This document shows, piece by piece, positions 43,213 through 52,460 of a stretch of DNA of 64,000 nt. Made by a program: the position numbers and the translations under genes. Numbering within the stretch: position 1 is the stretch's first letter; every line of letters begins with the position of its first letter. The notes beneath the pieces were generated by a model. The model was not told the DNA's origin. It did no database searches and worked only from the letters and a program-made list of their open reading frames with translations. Origin of the DNA: Flavobacteriaceae bacterium UBA5534 (GTDB lineage: Bacteria; Bacteroidota; Bacteroidia; Flavobacteriales; Flavobacteriaceae); assembly GCA_002426015.1 (NCBI GenBank), contig DINS01000021.1:124001-188000 (forward strand), written 5' to 3'.

Positions 43213-45044
43213 TCTAAATTCTCACCATTTTCAGAAAACTTGCGTTCCATTTCTGCTTGAAACTCTTCTAGTACAGGTTTTACTGTACTCTCCGGTAAGT
43301 CAGCAATGCGTATGTACATCAATCCATCAACCGCATTATTGAATAATGGGTCTACATTAAAAGCAACCACTTTGGCGTTTTGTTTGATGTATTTTTTTAT
43401 CAGTACTGGTAAACGTAAAGTACCTGGCTCGAGTTCGTCAATGATTTTATCAAACTTCATCAAGTCGGCTTCAGTCTCATCAAACACAAAATCCTTATCA
43501 GCATCTTTAAGCTTTACCTTAAATTCCTTCTTTGGGTGTACATATTGTGCAATATAGGGATCGTAATAATTGGATTTCATAAACTCAATCATCAAGGATT
43601 TTGAAAAATTGGTAAACTTATCGCTAATGGTTACACCACCTATCAAATATTTATGCTCTGGATAACGCAGTGTGGTATGAACGATTCCTTTCCAGAGCAA
43701 AAATAACGGCATTGGTTTTTGTTGGTATTCGCTAATGATGAAAGCACGACCCATTTCTATTGATTCGCTCATCATTTTATATAATTCGGGCTCAAAACGG
43801 AACAAATCCTGAAGGTAAAACCCATCAATGCCATATTGTGCAAATATTTTAGAGCCAAGCCCCATTCGGTAAGCTCCCGCTAACATACTGGTATCTTTAT
43901 CCCATAAAAACATATGATGGTAATAGTTGTCAAACGGATCTAAATCAATCGCTTCATTGGTACCTTCACCTACTTCTCTAAAGGTGATTTCGCGAAGTCT
44001 TCCAATTTCTCTCATGATATTCGGAATGGCCTTCGCATTGGTCAAAAACACTTCATAGTTTTTGCTTTCCAAAAGCCTTGCATCGCTATCACGTAATGCC
44101 TGAACTTCCTTTTTCATCGCTTCGACACTTACTGGAGTCACTATATTTTTAACAGGCTTTGGTACTTTTAAGGTCGAAGAAATATTGGTCAATAAATTTT
44201 CTCCTTTATCGTCAAAAGTGTTTGCCAGCATATAGGTTTTCTTACGTAAAAACTCGGAGAACTCTTGAAGTGTTGTATGCTCTTTTTGATCATTGACTGA
44301 AATTGGCCGACCAACTCTTACCTTTATGGTCCTTCTTTTTTGTGTCAACAATTCCGAGGGTAATTTGGCAGTTCTAAACGTATCACTGATTTTTGATAGT
44401 TTATAGAACAGCTTACTGTTTTTTGCATGGAAATAAATAGGTACCACAGGAACTTCGGCCTTTTGAATCAATTTCATGGCTGCTTCTTCCCAAGGTTTAT
44501 CAATTACCAATTTGCCATCGCGATAAGTTGATACTTCTCCTGCTGGGAAAACACCAAGTGGATGACCTTCTCTTAAATGTAAAATGGCATTCTTAAAACC
44601 TGTGATACTAGATTTGGCATCTTTATGATCTTCAAATGGATTGACAGGCATAATATAAGGCTTTAAAGGCTCGATGCGATGAAGCAAAAAATTAGCGATG
44701 ATTTTAAAATCTTCACGTTGTTCCAGCATCAACTTTAACAGTAAAATACCATCGATGCCGCCTAACGGATGATTGGACACTGTAATGTACGCACCTTCTT
44801 TGGGCAAACGTTTGAGGTCTTCTTCTGGAATTTCAAATTTTATTTGAAACTCATCCAAAATACCGTCCAAAAACTCAATATTCGAAAGGTGTTTGTTACG
44901 ATTGTATATCTTATTGAGCGTCGATATCTTAAGCACTTTCATAAGTATCCAACCACAAAATGTTCCAAAAACACCATACTTATCAGCATTGATGGCTTTG
45001 GCAACTTCTTTGGCTGTAACTAGTCCTGTATCTTGCTTGGTCAT
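43209..45044 (-). CDS. olsF: Bifunctional ornithine lipid synthase (acyltransferase pair), OlsF type
   Basis: 611 residues in two parts. N-terminal lysophospholipid-acyltransferase-like domain (about 60-290) with the catalytic SNHPLGGIDG (His and Asp) and FPAGEVS motif. C-terminal hemolysin/OlsB-like N-acyltransferase domain (about 315-560; REITFREVGEGTNEAIDLDPFDNYYHHMFLWD). In OlsF the two domains acylate ornithine on nitrogen and then on oxygen, giving ornithine lipid; the enzyme was described in Flavobacterium johnsoniae. It ends four bases inside the fusion gene on the other strand, so the two genes are convergent. Confidence 0.85.
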   Translation of the reverse strand: MTKQDTGLVTAKEVAKAINADKYGVFGTFCGWILMKVLKISTLNKIYNRNKHLSNIEFLDGILDEFQIKFEIPEEDLKRLPKEGAYITVSNHPLGGIDGILLLKLMLEQREDFKIIANFLLHRIEPLKPYIMPVNPFEDHKDAKSSITGFKNAILHLREGHPLGVFPAGEVSTYRDGKLVIDKPWEEAAMKLIQKAEVPVVPIYFHAKNSKLFYKLSKISDTFRTAKLPSELLTQKRRTIKVRVGRPISVNDQKEHTTLQEFSEFLRKKTYMLANTFDDKGENLLTNISSTLKVPKPVKNIVTPVSVEAMKKEVQALRDSDARLLESKNYEVFLTNAKAIPNIMREIGRLREITFREVGEGTNEAIDLDPFDNYYHHMFLWDKDTSMLAGAYRMGLGSKIFAQYGIDGFYLQDLFRFEPELYKMMSESIEMGRAFIISEYQQKPMPLFLLWKGIVHTTLRYPEHKYLIGGVTISDKFTNFSKSLMIEFMKSNYYDPYIAQYVHPKKEFKVKLKDADKDFVFDETEADLMKFDKIIDELEPGTLRLPVLIKKYIKQNAKVVAFNVDPLFNNAVDGLMYIRIADLPESTVKPVLEEFQAEMERKFSENGENLD

Positions 45045-45065
45045 ATTGGCAAATGTAGTAAAATG

Positions 45066-46316
45066 TTAGTTAGTAACCATTTGAACTGTTTCCTGCGTTA
45101 ACTGCTTTAATAACACCTCTTTATCCTTTTCCAATTGCGCAATGGCTTCTAAATTGTAATGCCTAATAGTATATAAAGAAACGTTTTCGTGGCAAGTTAC
45201 TTTATATTTTGCTTTTAAATGCTGAAGTAATGCGTCGAGATTGTTATATATATTATCAACACAAACCGAAAAACTAATCGCAGAATTTTGAATGACATCT
45301 ACTTTCATTTTGTATAAGTGCAATAATTTGAAAATCTCACTGATGCTTTCTTCTACAATGTATGAAAAATCTAATGATGAGAGTGATATTAGCACTTGGT
45401 TTTTCTTAACAATAAAACATGGAATGTCTGGTTCAATCCCAATTCCTTTCCCTACCATTGTTCCCTTGTTTTGGGGATTTAAAAACGATTTAACAAATAA
45501 GGGAATTTCCTTTCCCTGTAATGGCTGTAACGTTTTTGGATGTATGACTGATGCGCCATAAAACGCTAACTCGATGGCTTCTCGATACGAAATTTTGTTC
45601 AGCAATTGTGCGTTTTCAAAATAACGAGGATCAGCATTGAGCACACCTGGTACGTCTTTCCAGATGGTAACGCTCTCTGCATTCAAACAATAGGCAAAAA
45701 TTGCAGCTGTATAATCACTCCCTTCTCTGCCCAATGTGGTCATGAAATTGTTTTCATCACTCCCAATAAACCCTTGCGTTATGTTTAATTTGGTTTTATC
45801 AAATTTTGAAGATATTTGATATTGTGTAATGTCCCAATTGACATTAGCCCTTCTGTAATAATTGTCCGTTTTAATAAATTCCCTTACATCGAGCCACTTA
45901 TTACTCAAGCCTATTTCGTTCAAATATTCGCTGATGATTGTTGTAGAAACTAGTTCGCCATAACCTATGGCTTGATCATAAACAAAATTATAATCAGGTG
46001 ATTTGTTTCTGTCAAAAAAGCTTCTCAATTCATCAAATAATGATGCTATTTTTTTAAAAATGGGATGTTTCTCGTTTTCAAATAGGTCCAATAAAATTGC
46101 GTTGTGATATTTTTTAACATCTTGAAGTGAACTTTGCAATTCACTTTTGTTATTGAAGTAGTTATTGATAACCATTTCAATGGCGTTGGTGGTTTTTCCC
46201 ATTGCGGAAACCACAATCAATGTATTGTTGTAGCCTACGCTTTTTAAAACACTAGCTAGATTTTTTACGCCTTTGGCATCTTTTACCGATGCGCCTCCAA
46301 ATTTGAATACTTGCAT
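45066..46316 (-). CDS. Aspartate kinase
   Basis: 416 residues. The substrate motif KFGGASVKDA begins the protein, TTLGREGSDYTAA provides the catalytic region, and the last ~120 residues contain regulatory ACT-like strands (VLISLSSLDFSY, VDVIQNSAISFSVCV). It makes aspartyl phosphate for Lys, Thr and Met synthesis. Monofunctional, in contrast to ThrA. One base separates it from the upstream acetyltransferase gene. Confidence 0.94.
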   Translation of the reverse strand: MQVFKFGGASVKDAKGVKNLASVLKSVGYNNTLIVVSAMGKTTNAIEMVINNYFNNKSELQSSLQDVKKYHNAILLDLFENEKHPIFKKIASLFDELRSFFDRNKSPDYNFVYDQAIGYGELVSTTIISEYLNEIGLSNKWLDVREFIKTDNYYRRANVNWDITQYQISSKFDKTKLNITQGFIGSDENNFMTTLGREGSDYTAAIFAYCLNAESVTIWKDVPGVLNADPRYFENAQLLNKISYREAIELAFYGASVIHPKTLQPLQGKEIPLFVKSFLNPQNKGTMVGKGIGIEPDIPCFIVKKNQVLISLSSLDFSYIVEESISEIFKLLHLYKMKVDVIQNSAISFSVCVDNIYNNLDALLQHLKAKYKVTCHENVSLYTIRHYNLEAIAQLEKDKEVLLKQLTQETVQMVTN

Positions 46317-46317
46317 T

Positions 46318-46797
46318 CTATAATTTTGAAATATAATTTTTGATTCCTTCTTCGTTCAGATGAACAACATCCCAATCGCGTTTGACATCTGCACCTTTTT
46401 TTTCATAAAATGTGATAGCTGGCTCGTTCCAGTCCAACACTTCCCAACTGACACGTTTAACTCCCTTTTCATGACCAAATTTGATCACCTCATCCAACAA
46501 TGCTGTTCCTAACCCTGTGCCTCTCATGGCCTGGCTAACGACCAAATCTTCAAGATGCAACACCTTTCCTTTCCATGTCGAATAGCGGTTATAAACCAAA
46601 GCAATGCCTTCTATTTCAGTACCCACTTCGGCAACAAAACACTGAAATTCTGGATTGCTTCCAAAACCATCTTTTTTAAGCTCCTCAACAGTAACCTCAA
46701 CAGCATTTGGCTCTTTTTCAAAAATGGCGAGTTCGGTAATAAGTTCCAAAACTCTTGACATATCATTTTCAGTTGCTTTTCGTATTGTAAAATCCAT
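46318..46797 (-). CDS. GNAT family N-acetyltransferase (diamine acetyltransferase-like)
   Basis: 159 residues. Acetyl-CoA-binding loop MRGTGLGTALLDEVIKFG and the end EPAITFYEKKGADVKRDWDVV, with LEDLVVSQAMRG, resembling spermidine/spermine-type acetyltransferases. The acceptor is not certain. Co-transcribed with the aspartate kinase gene. Confidence 0.9.
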   Translation of the reverse strand: MDFTIRKATENDMSRVLELITELAIFEKEPNAVEVTVEELKKDGFGSNPEFQCFVAEVGTEIEGIALVYNRYSTWKGKVLHLEDLVVSQAMRGTGLGTALLDEVIKFGHEKGVKRVSWEVLDWNEPAITFYEKKGADVKRDWDVVHLNEEGIKNYISKL

Positions 46798-46917
46798 GAG
46801 TTTTTAATAAAGGGTAAATATAATGCAAACTTGAATATTTTAGGTCATTAAACTTTTCCGAAAACGATGTAGTTTGCTAAAAAATACGATATTTGCAGAA
46901 ACAAACCAGAAGCTTCT

Positions 46918-47925
46918 ATGTCTCGAAAAAATCAAACTTTAGGCGAATTTATTATTGAAAACCAAGCATCTTTTAAATATACTTCTGGCGAGTTGTCAAG
47001 GCTTATCAATTCGATTCGACTGGCTGCAAAAGTAGTGAACCATGAAGTTAATAAAGCTGGATTGGTTGATATCATTGGAACCGCAGGCGAAACTAACATA
47101 CAAGGTGAAGACCAGCAAAAACTAGATGTGTATGCCAATACTAAATTTATTCAGACCTTAAAAAACAGAAATATTGTTTGTGGGATTGCCAGTGAGGAGG
47201 AAGACAGTTTTATCACAATTAATAGTCAGGATGAGAATCATCAAAATAAATATGTGGTTCTTATTGACCCACTAGATGGCTCTTCTAATATTGATGTTAA
47301 TGTTTCTGTTGGGACGATTTTTTCGATTTACCGACGCATTACACCAGTAGGCACACCTGTTCAATTGGAAGATTTTTTACAACCAGGCAATCAACAAGTA
47401 GCTGCTGGCTATGTCGTTTATGGCACCTCTACTATGTTAGTTTATACAACTGGAGATGGTGTTAATGGATTTACTTTGAATCCTGCAATTGGGACTTTTT
47501 ATCTGTCGCACCCAAACATGCGTTTTCCAGAAAATGGAAAAATTTATTCAGTCAATGAGGGAAATTATATTCATTTCCCACAAGGCATCAAAAACTACAT
47601 TAAGTATTGCCAAATGGAAGAGGATGACAGACCCTATACTTCTCGATATATTGGTTCATTGGTATCTGATTTTCATAGGAATATGATTAAAGGAGGCATT
47701 TATCTTTATCCGAAAAGTTCAAGAGACTCTGTCGGGAAGCTGCGTTTACTTTATGAATGCAACCCAATGGCATTTTTAGCAGAACAAGCTCATGGAAAAG
47801 CAAGTGACGGTTTTAAGCGCATTATGGATATACAACCTACCGAACTCCATCAAAGAGTGCCTTTCATCTGTGGAAGCAAAAACATGGTTGAGAAGGCAGA
47901 GGAGTTTATGAGGAATGCACAATAA
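46918..47925 (+). CDS. fbp: Class I fructose-1,6-bisphosphatase
   Basis: 335 residues. Catalytic metal site in IDPLDGSSNIDVN, an EEE-like acidic segment GIASEEEDSF and the sugar-binding SRYIGSLVSDFHRNMIKGGIY, as in class I enzymes. It hydrolyses fructose 1,6-bisphosphate in gluconeogenesis. It is convergent with the AlbA_2 gene; the large gap between them holds hairpin repeats. Confidence 0.95.
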   Translation: MSRKNQTLGEFIIENQASFKYTSGELSRLINSIRLAAKVVNHEVNKAGLVDIIGTAGETNIQGEDQQKLDVYANTKFIQTLKNRNIVCGIASEEEDSFITINSQDENHQNKYVVLIDPLDGSSNIDVNVSVGTIFSIYRRITPVGTPVQLEDFLQPGNQQVAAGYVVYGTSTMLVYTTGDGVNGFTLNPAIGTFYLSHPNMRFPENGKIYSVNEGNYIHFPQGIKNYIKYCQMEEDDRPYTSRYIGSLVSDFHRNMIKGGIYLYPKSSRDSVGKLRLLYECNPMAFLAEQAHGKASDGFKRIMDIQPTELHQRVPFICGSKNMVEKAEEFMRNAQ

Positions 47926-47930
47926 AAACA

Positions 47931-47996
47931 AAAACCCTATTTCAATGCCGAAAAATTATCGGGAGAAATAAGGTTTATTTGTAATTGATTAATAGC
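47931..47996 (-). ncRNA. Putative small RNA 3' hairpin, copy B
   Basis: On the minus strand GCTATTAATCAA leads into a hairpin whose outer stem pairs 47935-47943 with 47965-47973 (one mismatch), an inner CCGA/TCGG stem, and then a U-tract (TTTTTGTTTTT). LytTR-type repeats lie about 50 bases upstream on the minus strand. It could alternatively be the terminator of fbp, whose stop codon is ten bases away. Confidence 0.45.
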
Positions 47997-48042
47997 ACTG
48001 CTAAAATCGTAAAATTTATACTACACTACAACAAAAAAACTA

Positions 48043-48071
48043 TGATTGGTCAAAAAAACTGTATGAATGGT
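48043..48071 (-). promoter_or_regulatory. LytTR-type operator in a gene-free gap
   Basis: On the minus strand ACCATTCA (48071-48064) and ACCAATCA (48050-48043) with N13 between, matching in period and core the sites at 12528-12556 and 16197-16225. It points leftward toward the copy B hairpin. Confidence 0.55.
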
Positions 48072-48111
48072 AATTTTTTGAAAATGAGCCCGTCATATAT
48101 GCTTAAAAATT

Positions 48112-48177
48112 AAAAACCTCACTTCAATGCCGAAACTGTAACGGGAGAAATGAGGCTTAATTGTATTGATTAATAAC
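48112..48177 (-). ncRNA. Putative small RNA 3' hairpin, copy C
   Basis: GTTATTAATCAA on the minus strand is followed by a hairpin with outer strands 48117-48125 and 48147-48155, and a U-tract. Compared with copy B the fourth outer pair is C-G instead of T-A and the stem is kept, a compensatory change. No operator was recognised upstream of this copy. Confidence 0.45.
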
Positions 48178-48410
48178 TGAGTAAACTTATTAAGATTTTA
48201 ACTTTCACTAGTTAAGAAATTGGCAATTTTGAGTTAAGATTATCTATCTAAAGATTTGTAAAAACGCTAAATTATAGTTTTATGCTCTGGATTAATTTGT
48301 AGGCATGTAACACAGTTAAATTTAATGCTATTGCATTGTTTATTGGACAATTAATATTTGGCTGGGTTTGAATTTTGTGTAATTGACAACTATTTAGTTA
48401 TCAGTAGCCT

Positions 48411-49544
48411 TTAACTGTATTTGACTTTGCGTAAAATGCGAATAGATTCCTTATAATTTTCATAAACTTCCTTATCGTGGTCTCTTAAGTAAAGTTTTGC
48501 CTCATTGAGTTTGTCAATCGCTTCATGAAACAAATTGAGATAACAAATAAGGTAGGTTGCTGGAAGATTTTTTAAATCCTGTTCTTCATGCTTCGTTAAT
48601 GACAACCCTTTTTTGAGTTTATCCAAAATTGCATTGTTGGCATTATAAATATGATGTAGCACTTTTTTATCGAATTGAGGTGGCTGAAACAGTAACTTGG
48701 TATCTATATGATAGTTGGCATTATTGCCAAAATGTATAATGGTTTCTTCTAATGGATAATATTTATAGGAGTTTTGAAGTCCAAGACTCACATATTCGAC
48801 AATTTTGAAAGAATCATCATCATAGGTAATCGAAACTTCATCCAACGTTGAAAAAAACAATCGCACCTGTTCATTGATGAGCTCGATATCCACGCGACTA
48901 TAAAAGGTTTCATTCTTCACTACCTTCTTTTGTCCTGCCCAACAAAGCACAAAATATTCTTTAAAGACCTTATATTGGGGCTGATAATCTTTTCGCTTAT
49001 TCATAAAGTCAAAAACACCATCCAAGGTATATTCAATATTGTTTTGCGCATGAGCCTCAATAGCTTCCACGATTTTAGAATTGACATCTTTAATTTCGAT
49101 GTCAAATACCTTTGGCATACTCATGCTTCCATCTCTAAAAAACACCGAACCTCCATAATACTTCCAGATGTTTTTACGAAGCGATGTGATTTTCCCAATA
49201 GGCCTGATAGTAACCAACCCAACAACTTTATCATCTGGCAAATGAGGGAATGGAATATTTTCATATTGCACAATTGGCGGATTAGTTAAGTATGCATTGA
49301 TAAGGTTCTGGATTTTACTATCATCAAAAAAATCGACACCTACGATGTTGTTATCTTCATCATCAACACCAATAACAATAAATGAATTGTTTTTTGGATT
49401 GCTGTTTGACAAAGCACAGATATGCTTTAGAAATTTTGCCTTCCCTTCCTTTTCGCTTATGTCAATCTTACGCTTTTTGTCATAGAAACTGTTTTCATCA
49501 TTGTGAGCAAGTAGATTTTTTATAAGAAGGCGTTTATTAATCAT
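48411..49544 (-). CDS. AlbA_2 domain (Schlafen-like) protein
   Basis: 377 residues. The N-terminal AlbA_2 fold has the acidic start DISEKEGKAKFLKHICALSNSNPKNNSFIVIGVDDEDNNIVGVD (about 29-72). The rest is unrecognised: a beta-rich middle (about 190-270) and a helical C-terminus with RIxRKVKYS. AlbA_2 proteins bind nucleic acid or act as ATP-binding regulators, but the function here is unknown. It stands alone. Confidence 0.8.
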   Translation of the reverse strand: MINKRLLIKNLLAHNDENSFYDKKRKIDISEKEGKAKFLKHICALSNSNPKNNSFIVIGVDDEDNNIVGVDFFDDSKIQNLINAYLTNPPIVQYENIPFPHLPDDKVVGLVTIRPIGKITSLRKNIWKYYGGSVFFRDGSMSMPKVFDIEIKDVNSKIVEAIEAHAQNNIEYTLDGVFDFMNKRKDYQPQYKVFKEYFVLCWAGQKKVVKNETFYSRVDIELINEQVRLFFSTLDEVSITYDDDSFKIVEYVSLGLQNSYKYYPLEETIIHFGNNANYHIDTKLLFQPPQFDKKVLHHIYNANNAILDKLKKGLSLTKHEEQDLKNLPATYLICYLNLFHEAIDKLNEAKLYLRDHDKEVYENYKESIRILRKVKYS

Positions 49545-49591
49545 AGTTCTAATCCCTCGAAAGTATTCTCAAATCGGAATCTCTTTCAAAA

Positions 49592-50347
49592 CTAACTGTT
49601 TTTTTTAACCAATGTCGAAGACGCTTGCGCAGTTGGAAACACCAACAAATCTGCAATATTCACGTGAGCAGGTCTTGAAATGGCGAAATAAATAATTTCT
49701 GCAATATCTTCTGGTTGCAAGGCTTTAAAACCCTTATAAACAGAATCTGCAATGGCATCACCTTTAAAGCGTACTTGCGAAAACTCGGTTTCTACCAATC
49801 CAGGATTAATGGCGCTCACTTTTATTCCAAACGGATTCAAATCAATACGCATGCCTTCAGTAATGGCTAAAACCGCATGTTTGCTGGCACAATACACATT
49901 CCCTTTAGCATAGACTTCCTTGCCTGCCGAAGAGCCAATATTGATGATATGACCCGATTGTCGCTCTGTCATTTGCGGAATCACAGCTTTACTAACATAC
50001 AACAATCCTTTAACGTTGATGTCCATCATCGCATCCCAATCGTCAATTTCTCCTGTTTGGATTGGGTCGAGTCCGTGGGCATTTCCTGCATTATTGATAA
50101 GAATGTCAATCTTTCTAAAAGCTTCAGGAAGTGAGGCAATGGCTTTAAATGTGGCATCTTTGTCTCGTACATCAAAATTGAGTGTATGCACATCGGTCTG
50201 TTTCTCCAATGCTTTTTGAATGGTATCCAATCGCTCTTGTCGTCTTCCGCATAAAATCAGATTGATGCCTTGCTTTGCAAATTCGTGTGCAGTAGCCTTC
50301 CCAATTCCACTCGTTGCTCCTGTGATTAATGCTGTTTTTCTATTCAT
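49592..50347 (-). CDS. Short-chain dehydrogenase/reductase
   Basis: 251 residues. Rossmann motif TGATSGIGKATAHEF, the NNAG motif (ILINNAGNAHGL), and the catalytic YxxxK in VYCASKHAV with Ser in NIGSSAGKEV. The overall pattern resembles the YdfG group of NADP-dependent 3-hydroxy acid dehydrogenases. Exact substrate unknown. Confidence 0.9.
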   Translation of the reverse strand: MNRKTALITGATSGIGKATAHEFAKQGINLILCGRRQERLDTIQKALEKQTDVHTLNFDVRDKDATFKAIASLPEAFRKIDILINNAGNAHGLDPIQTGEIDDWDAMMDINVKGLLYVSKAVIPQMTERQSGHIINIGSSAGKEVYAKGNVYCASKHAVLAITEGMRIDLNPFGIKVSAINPGLVETEFSQVRFKGDAIADSVYKGFKALQPEDIAEIIYFAISRPAHVNIADLLVFPTAQASSTLVKKNS

Positions 50348-50354
50348 ATTCTTT

Positions 50355-50374
50355 ATTCCTGCGAAAGCAGGAAT
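50355..50374. repeat. Short palindromic repeat unit
   Basis: ATTCCTGC and GCAGGAAT enclose GAAA, an 8-bp stem. Units of this type recur in flavobacterial intergenic regions and may also act as a terminator. Confidence 0.5.
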
Positions 50375-50423
50375 CTTTTGGTTTTAAGTTACTATTTACT
50401 GTCAACTGGACACTTCCCTCTTA

Positions 50424-51299
50424 TTAAGGTACTTTATGACCTTGACAAGCCACCAACATCAAAAACCAGTCTTCTAATTCTAAATTTATTTTGCTTGCTT
50501 TTAAAGCGTCCACAATACGTTCTTTAGTCGTTGTTCCAACCACAGGATGAATCATTGCTGGATGTTTCATAATCCAAGCCAAGAGCAATTGGTCTTCAGT
50601 TGCATTGTACTTTTCCAATAATTCACCTAATTGTTTATGGATGCGTCGCGTTTGTTCAGTATCCTCCTTAAACACATAACCTAATGGTGACCAAGCCATA
50701 GGCAAGATGTTTTTTAACAACATTTGATCAAGAGTTCCGTCGTGCATTGCTATGTGTTGGGTCAATGAAAATTCGATTTGATTGGCAGAAATTTGGGTAC
50801 TGTTCGAAATCAATTCTACTTGTGAAGGTGTAAAATTGGAAACTCCAAATTCTTTTACTTTCCCTTGTTGTTTTAATTTTGAAATCGCTTCGGCAATCTC
50901 ATCTGGATGCATCAACGGACTTGGACGATGCAACAAAAACAAATCTAAATAATCGGTTTTTAAATGTTTAAGCGACTCTTCTGCAGACCAGATGATATAA
51001 TCTTTACTGTAATTATAATGTTTTACTTTATTGTTTCTACTTGCTGATAGATACTGAATACCACATTTTGAAATAAGTTGAATTGAATCACGCTCCAGTC
51101 CACTTTGTTGAAATGCTTTTCCAAAATCAGCTTCTGTAGTATAACCACCATAAATGTCAGCGTGATCGAAGGTAGTGACTTTATTTTCAACACAATGATT
51201 CATCAAATCGATCATTTCAACTGTTGAGAATTGTTTTCCCCAGCCTCCCCAAGTCATCGTGCCTGCAATTATTCTGGAATAGTTTTTTTTCATTTTCAT
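50424..51299 (-). CDS. Aldo/keto reductase
   Basis: 291 residues. The catalytic Asp/Tyr are in TFDHADIYGGY, the Lys in ISKCGIQ, the His in FLLHRPSP, and the cofactor-binding pattern in VGTTTKERIVDAL. It resembles YdhF-type NADPH-dependent reductases. Substrate unknown. A gap with a repeat separates it from the SDR gene on the same strand. Confidence 0.9.
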   Translation of the reverse strand: MKMKKNYSRIIAGTMTWGGWGKQFSTVEMIDLMNHCVENKVTTFDHADIYGGYTTEADFGKAFQQSGLERDSIQLISKCGIQYLSASRNNKVKHYNYSKDYIIWSAEESLKHLKTDYLDLFLLHRPSPLMHPDEIAEAISKLKQQGKVKEFGVSNFTPSQVELISNSTQISANQIEFSLTQHIAMHDGTLDQMLLKNILPMAWSPLGYVFKEDTEQTRRIHKQLGELLEKYNATEDQLLLAWIMKHPAMIHPVVGTTTKERIVDALKASKINLELEDWFLMLVACQGHKVP

Positions 51300-51455
51300 T
51301 CACTTTGCTGGTCTAAAAATAGAAAACTAAACCTTCAAAAACCCTTTTGGACATTGAAATTTTTAACCAATTATTAACAGCATGGCTCGAAAAATTTTAA
51401 CAATTTGCACTACTCAAAATTTAAGACCCTTTTTGAGCCTAATTAAATATAAAAC

Positions 51456-52460
51456 ATGATGGAAGATATAGGTACAATTGATATTAAGACTATTAACGAG
51501 AAAATTGAAAGAGAAAGTGCTTTTGTTGATTTACTGATGTTAGAGATGAATAAAGTCATCGTTGGACAAAAATATATGGTCGAGCGATTACTCATTGGAT
51601 TACTTGGTCAAGGACACATTTTATTGGAAGGTGTGCCAGGTTTGGCAAAAACATTAGCAATTAACACATTGTCACAAGCTGTTGATGCTAAATTTAGCAG
51701 AATCCAATTTACTCCAGATTTATTACCTGCCGATGTCGTTGGAACCCTGATTTACAACACAAAAATCAATGACTTCACCATTAAAAAAGGACCAATTTTT
51801 GCCAATTTTGTCTTGGCTGATGAAATTAACAGAGCGCCTGCAAAAGTACAGTCTGCCTTATTGGAAGCGATGCAAGAAAAGCAAGTGACCATTGGTGACG
51901 ACACTTTTAAGCTAGATAGACCGTTTTTAGTAATGGCAACACAAAACCCAATCGAGCAAGAAGGAACTTACCCTCTGCCAGAAGCACAAGTGGATCGTTT
52001 TATGTTGAAAACTGTGATCGATTATCCAAAAATCGACGAGGAGCAATTGATTATCAGAGCCAACCTTAAAGGCGCTTTTGAAAAAGTTAATGCAGTTGTT
52101 TCTACCGATACCATTCTCAAAGCACAACAAGCGGTTAGGGAAGTTTATATGGACGAGAAAATTGAAAAATACATTCTCGATATCATTTTTGCGACACGTT
52201 TTCCTGAAAAATATAAACTAGCCGATTTAAAACCACTTATTTCATTTGGTGCATCGCCTCGTGGAAGTATCAATCTTGCGATGGCTGCCAAATGTTATGC
52301 CTTCATCAAACGACGTGGTTATGTGATTCCAGAAGATGTTCGTGCAGTGGTGCATGACGTGTTACGCCACCGAATTGGCATCACCTACGAAGCAGAAGCT
52401 GAAAACGTCACTTCAGTAGATATCATCAACAAAATTGTTAACGAAATCGAAGTACCGTAA
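51456..52460 (+). CDS. MoxR family AAA+ ATPase
   Basis: 334 residues. Walker A GVPGLAKTLA, Walker B VLADEIN, sensor segment FLVMATQNPIEQEGTYPLPEAQ and arginine finger region. First gene of the Bat locus; MoxR ATPases act as chaperones for the VWA proteins that follow (DUF58, BatA, BatB). A weak intergenic repeat lies between this gene and the next. Confidence 0.95.
   Translation: MMEDIGTIDIKTINEKIERESAFVDLLMLEMNKVIVGQKYMVERLLIGLLGQGHILLEGVPGLAKTLAINTLSQAVDAKFSRIQFTPDLLPADVVGTLIYNTKINDFTIKKGPIFANFVLADEINRAPAKVQSALLEAMQEKQVTIGDDTFKLDRPFLVMATQNPIEQEGTYPLPEAQVDRFMLKTVIDYPKIDEEQLIIRANLKGAFEKVNAVVSTDTILKAQQAVREVYMDEKIEKYILDIIFATRFPEKYKLADLKPLISFGASPRGSINLAMAAKCYAFIKRRGYVIPEDVRAVVHDVLRHRIGITYEAEAENVTSVDIINKIVNEIEVP

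Larger units (their letters stand above)
47926..48410. other. Gap between convergent genes with tandem hairpins and a LytTR site
   Basis: 485 bases with no protein gene. Two related hairpins (47935-47973 and 48117-48155) and a direct repeat pair (48043-48071) lie here. Neither flanking gene needs a promoter here, since both end into the gap. The remainder (48180-48400) shows nothing recognised. Confidence 0.7.

Noticed and set aside
47926..48180. CRISPR-like or transposon terminal repeats around 48 kb
   Set aside because: Only two copies with pairing inside each, no spacers of constant length, and no transposase nearby.
48411..49544. Anti-phage defence gene
   Set aside because: An AlbA_2 domain alone, without partner genes or island features, does not support this.
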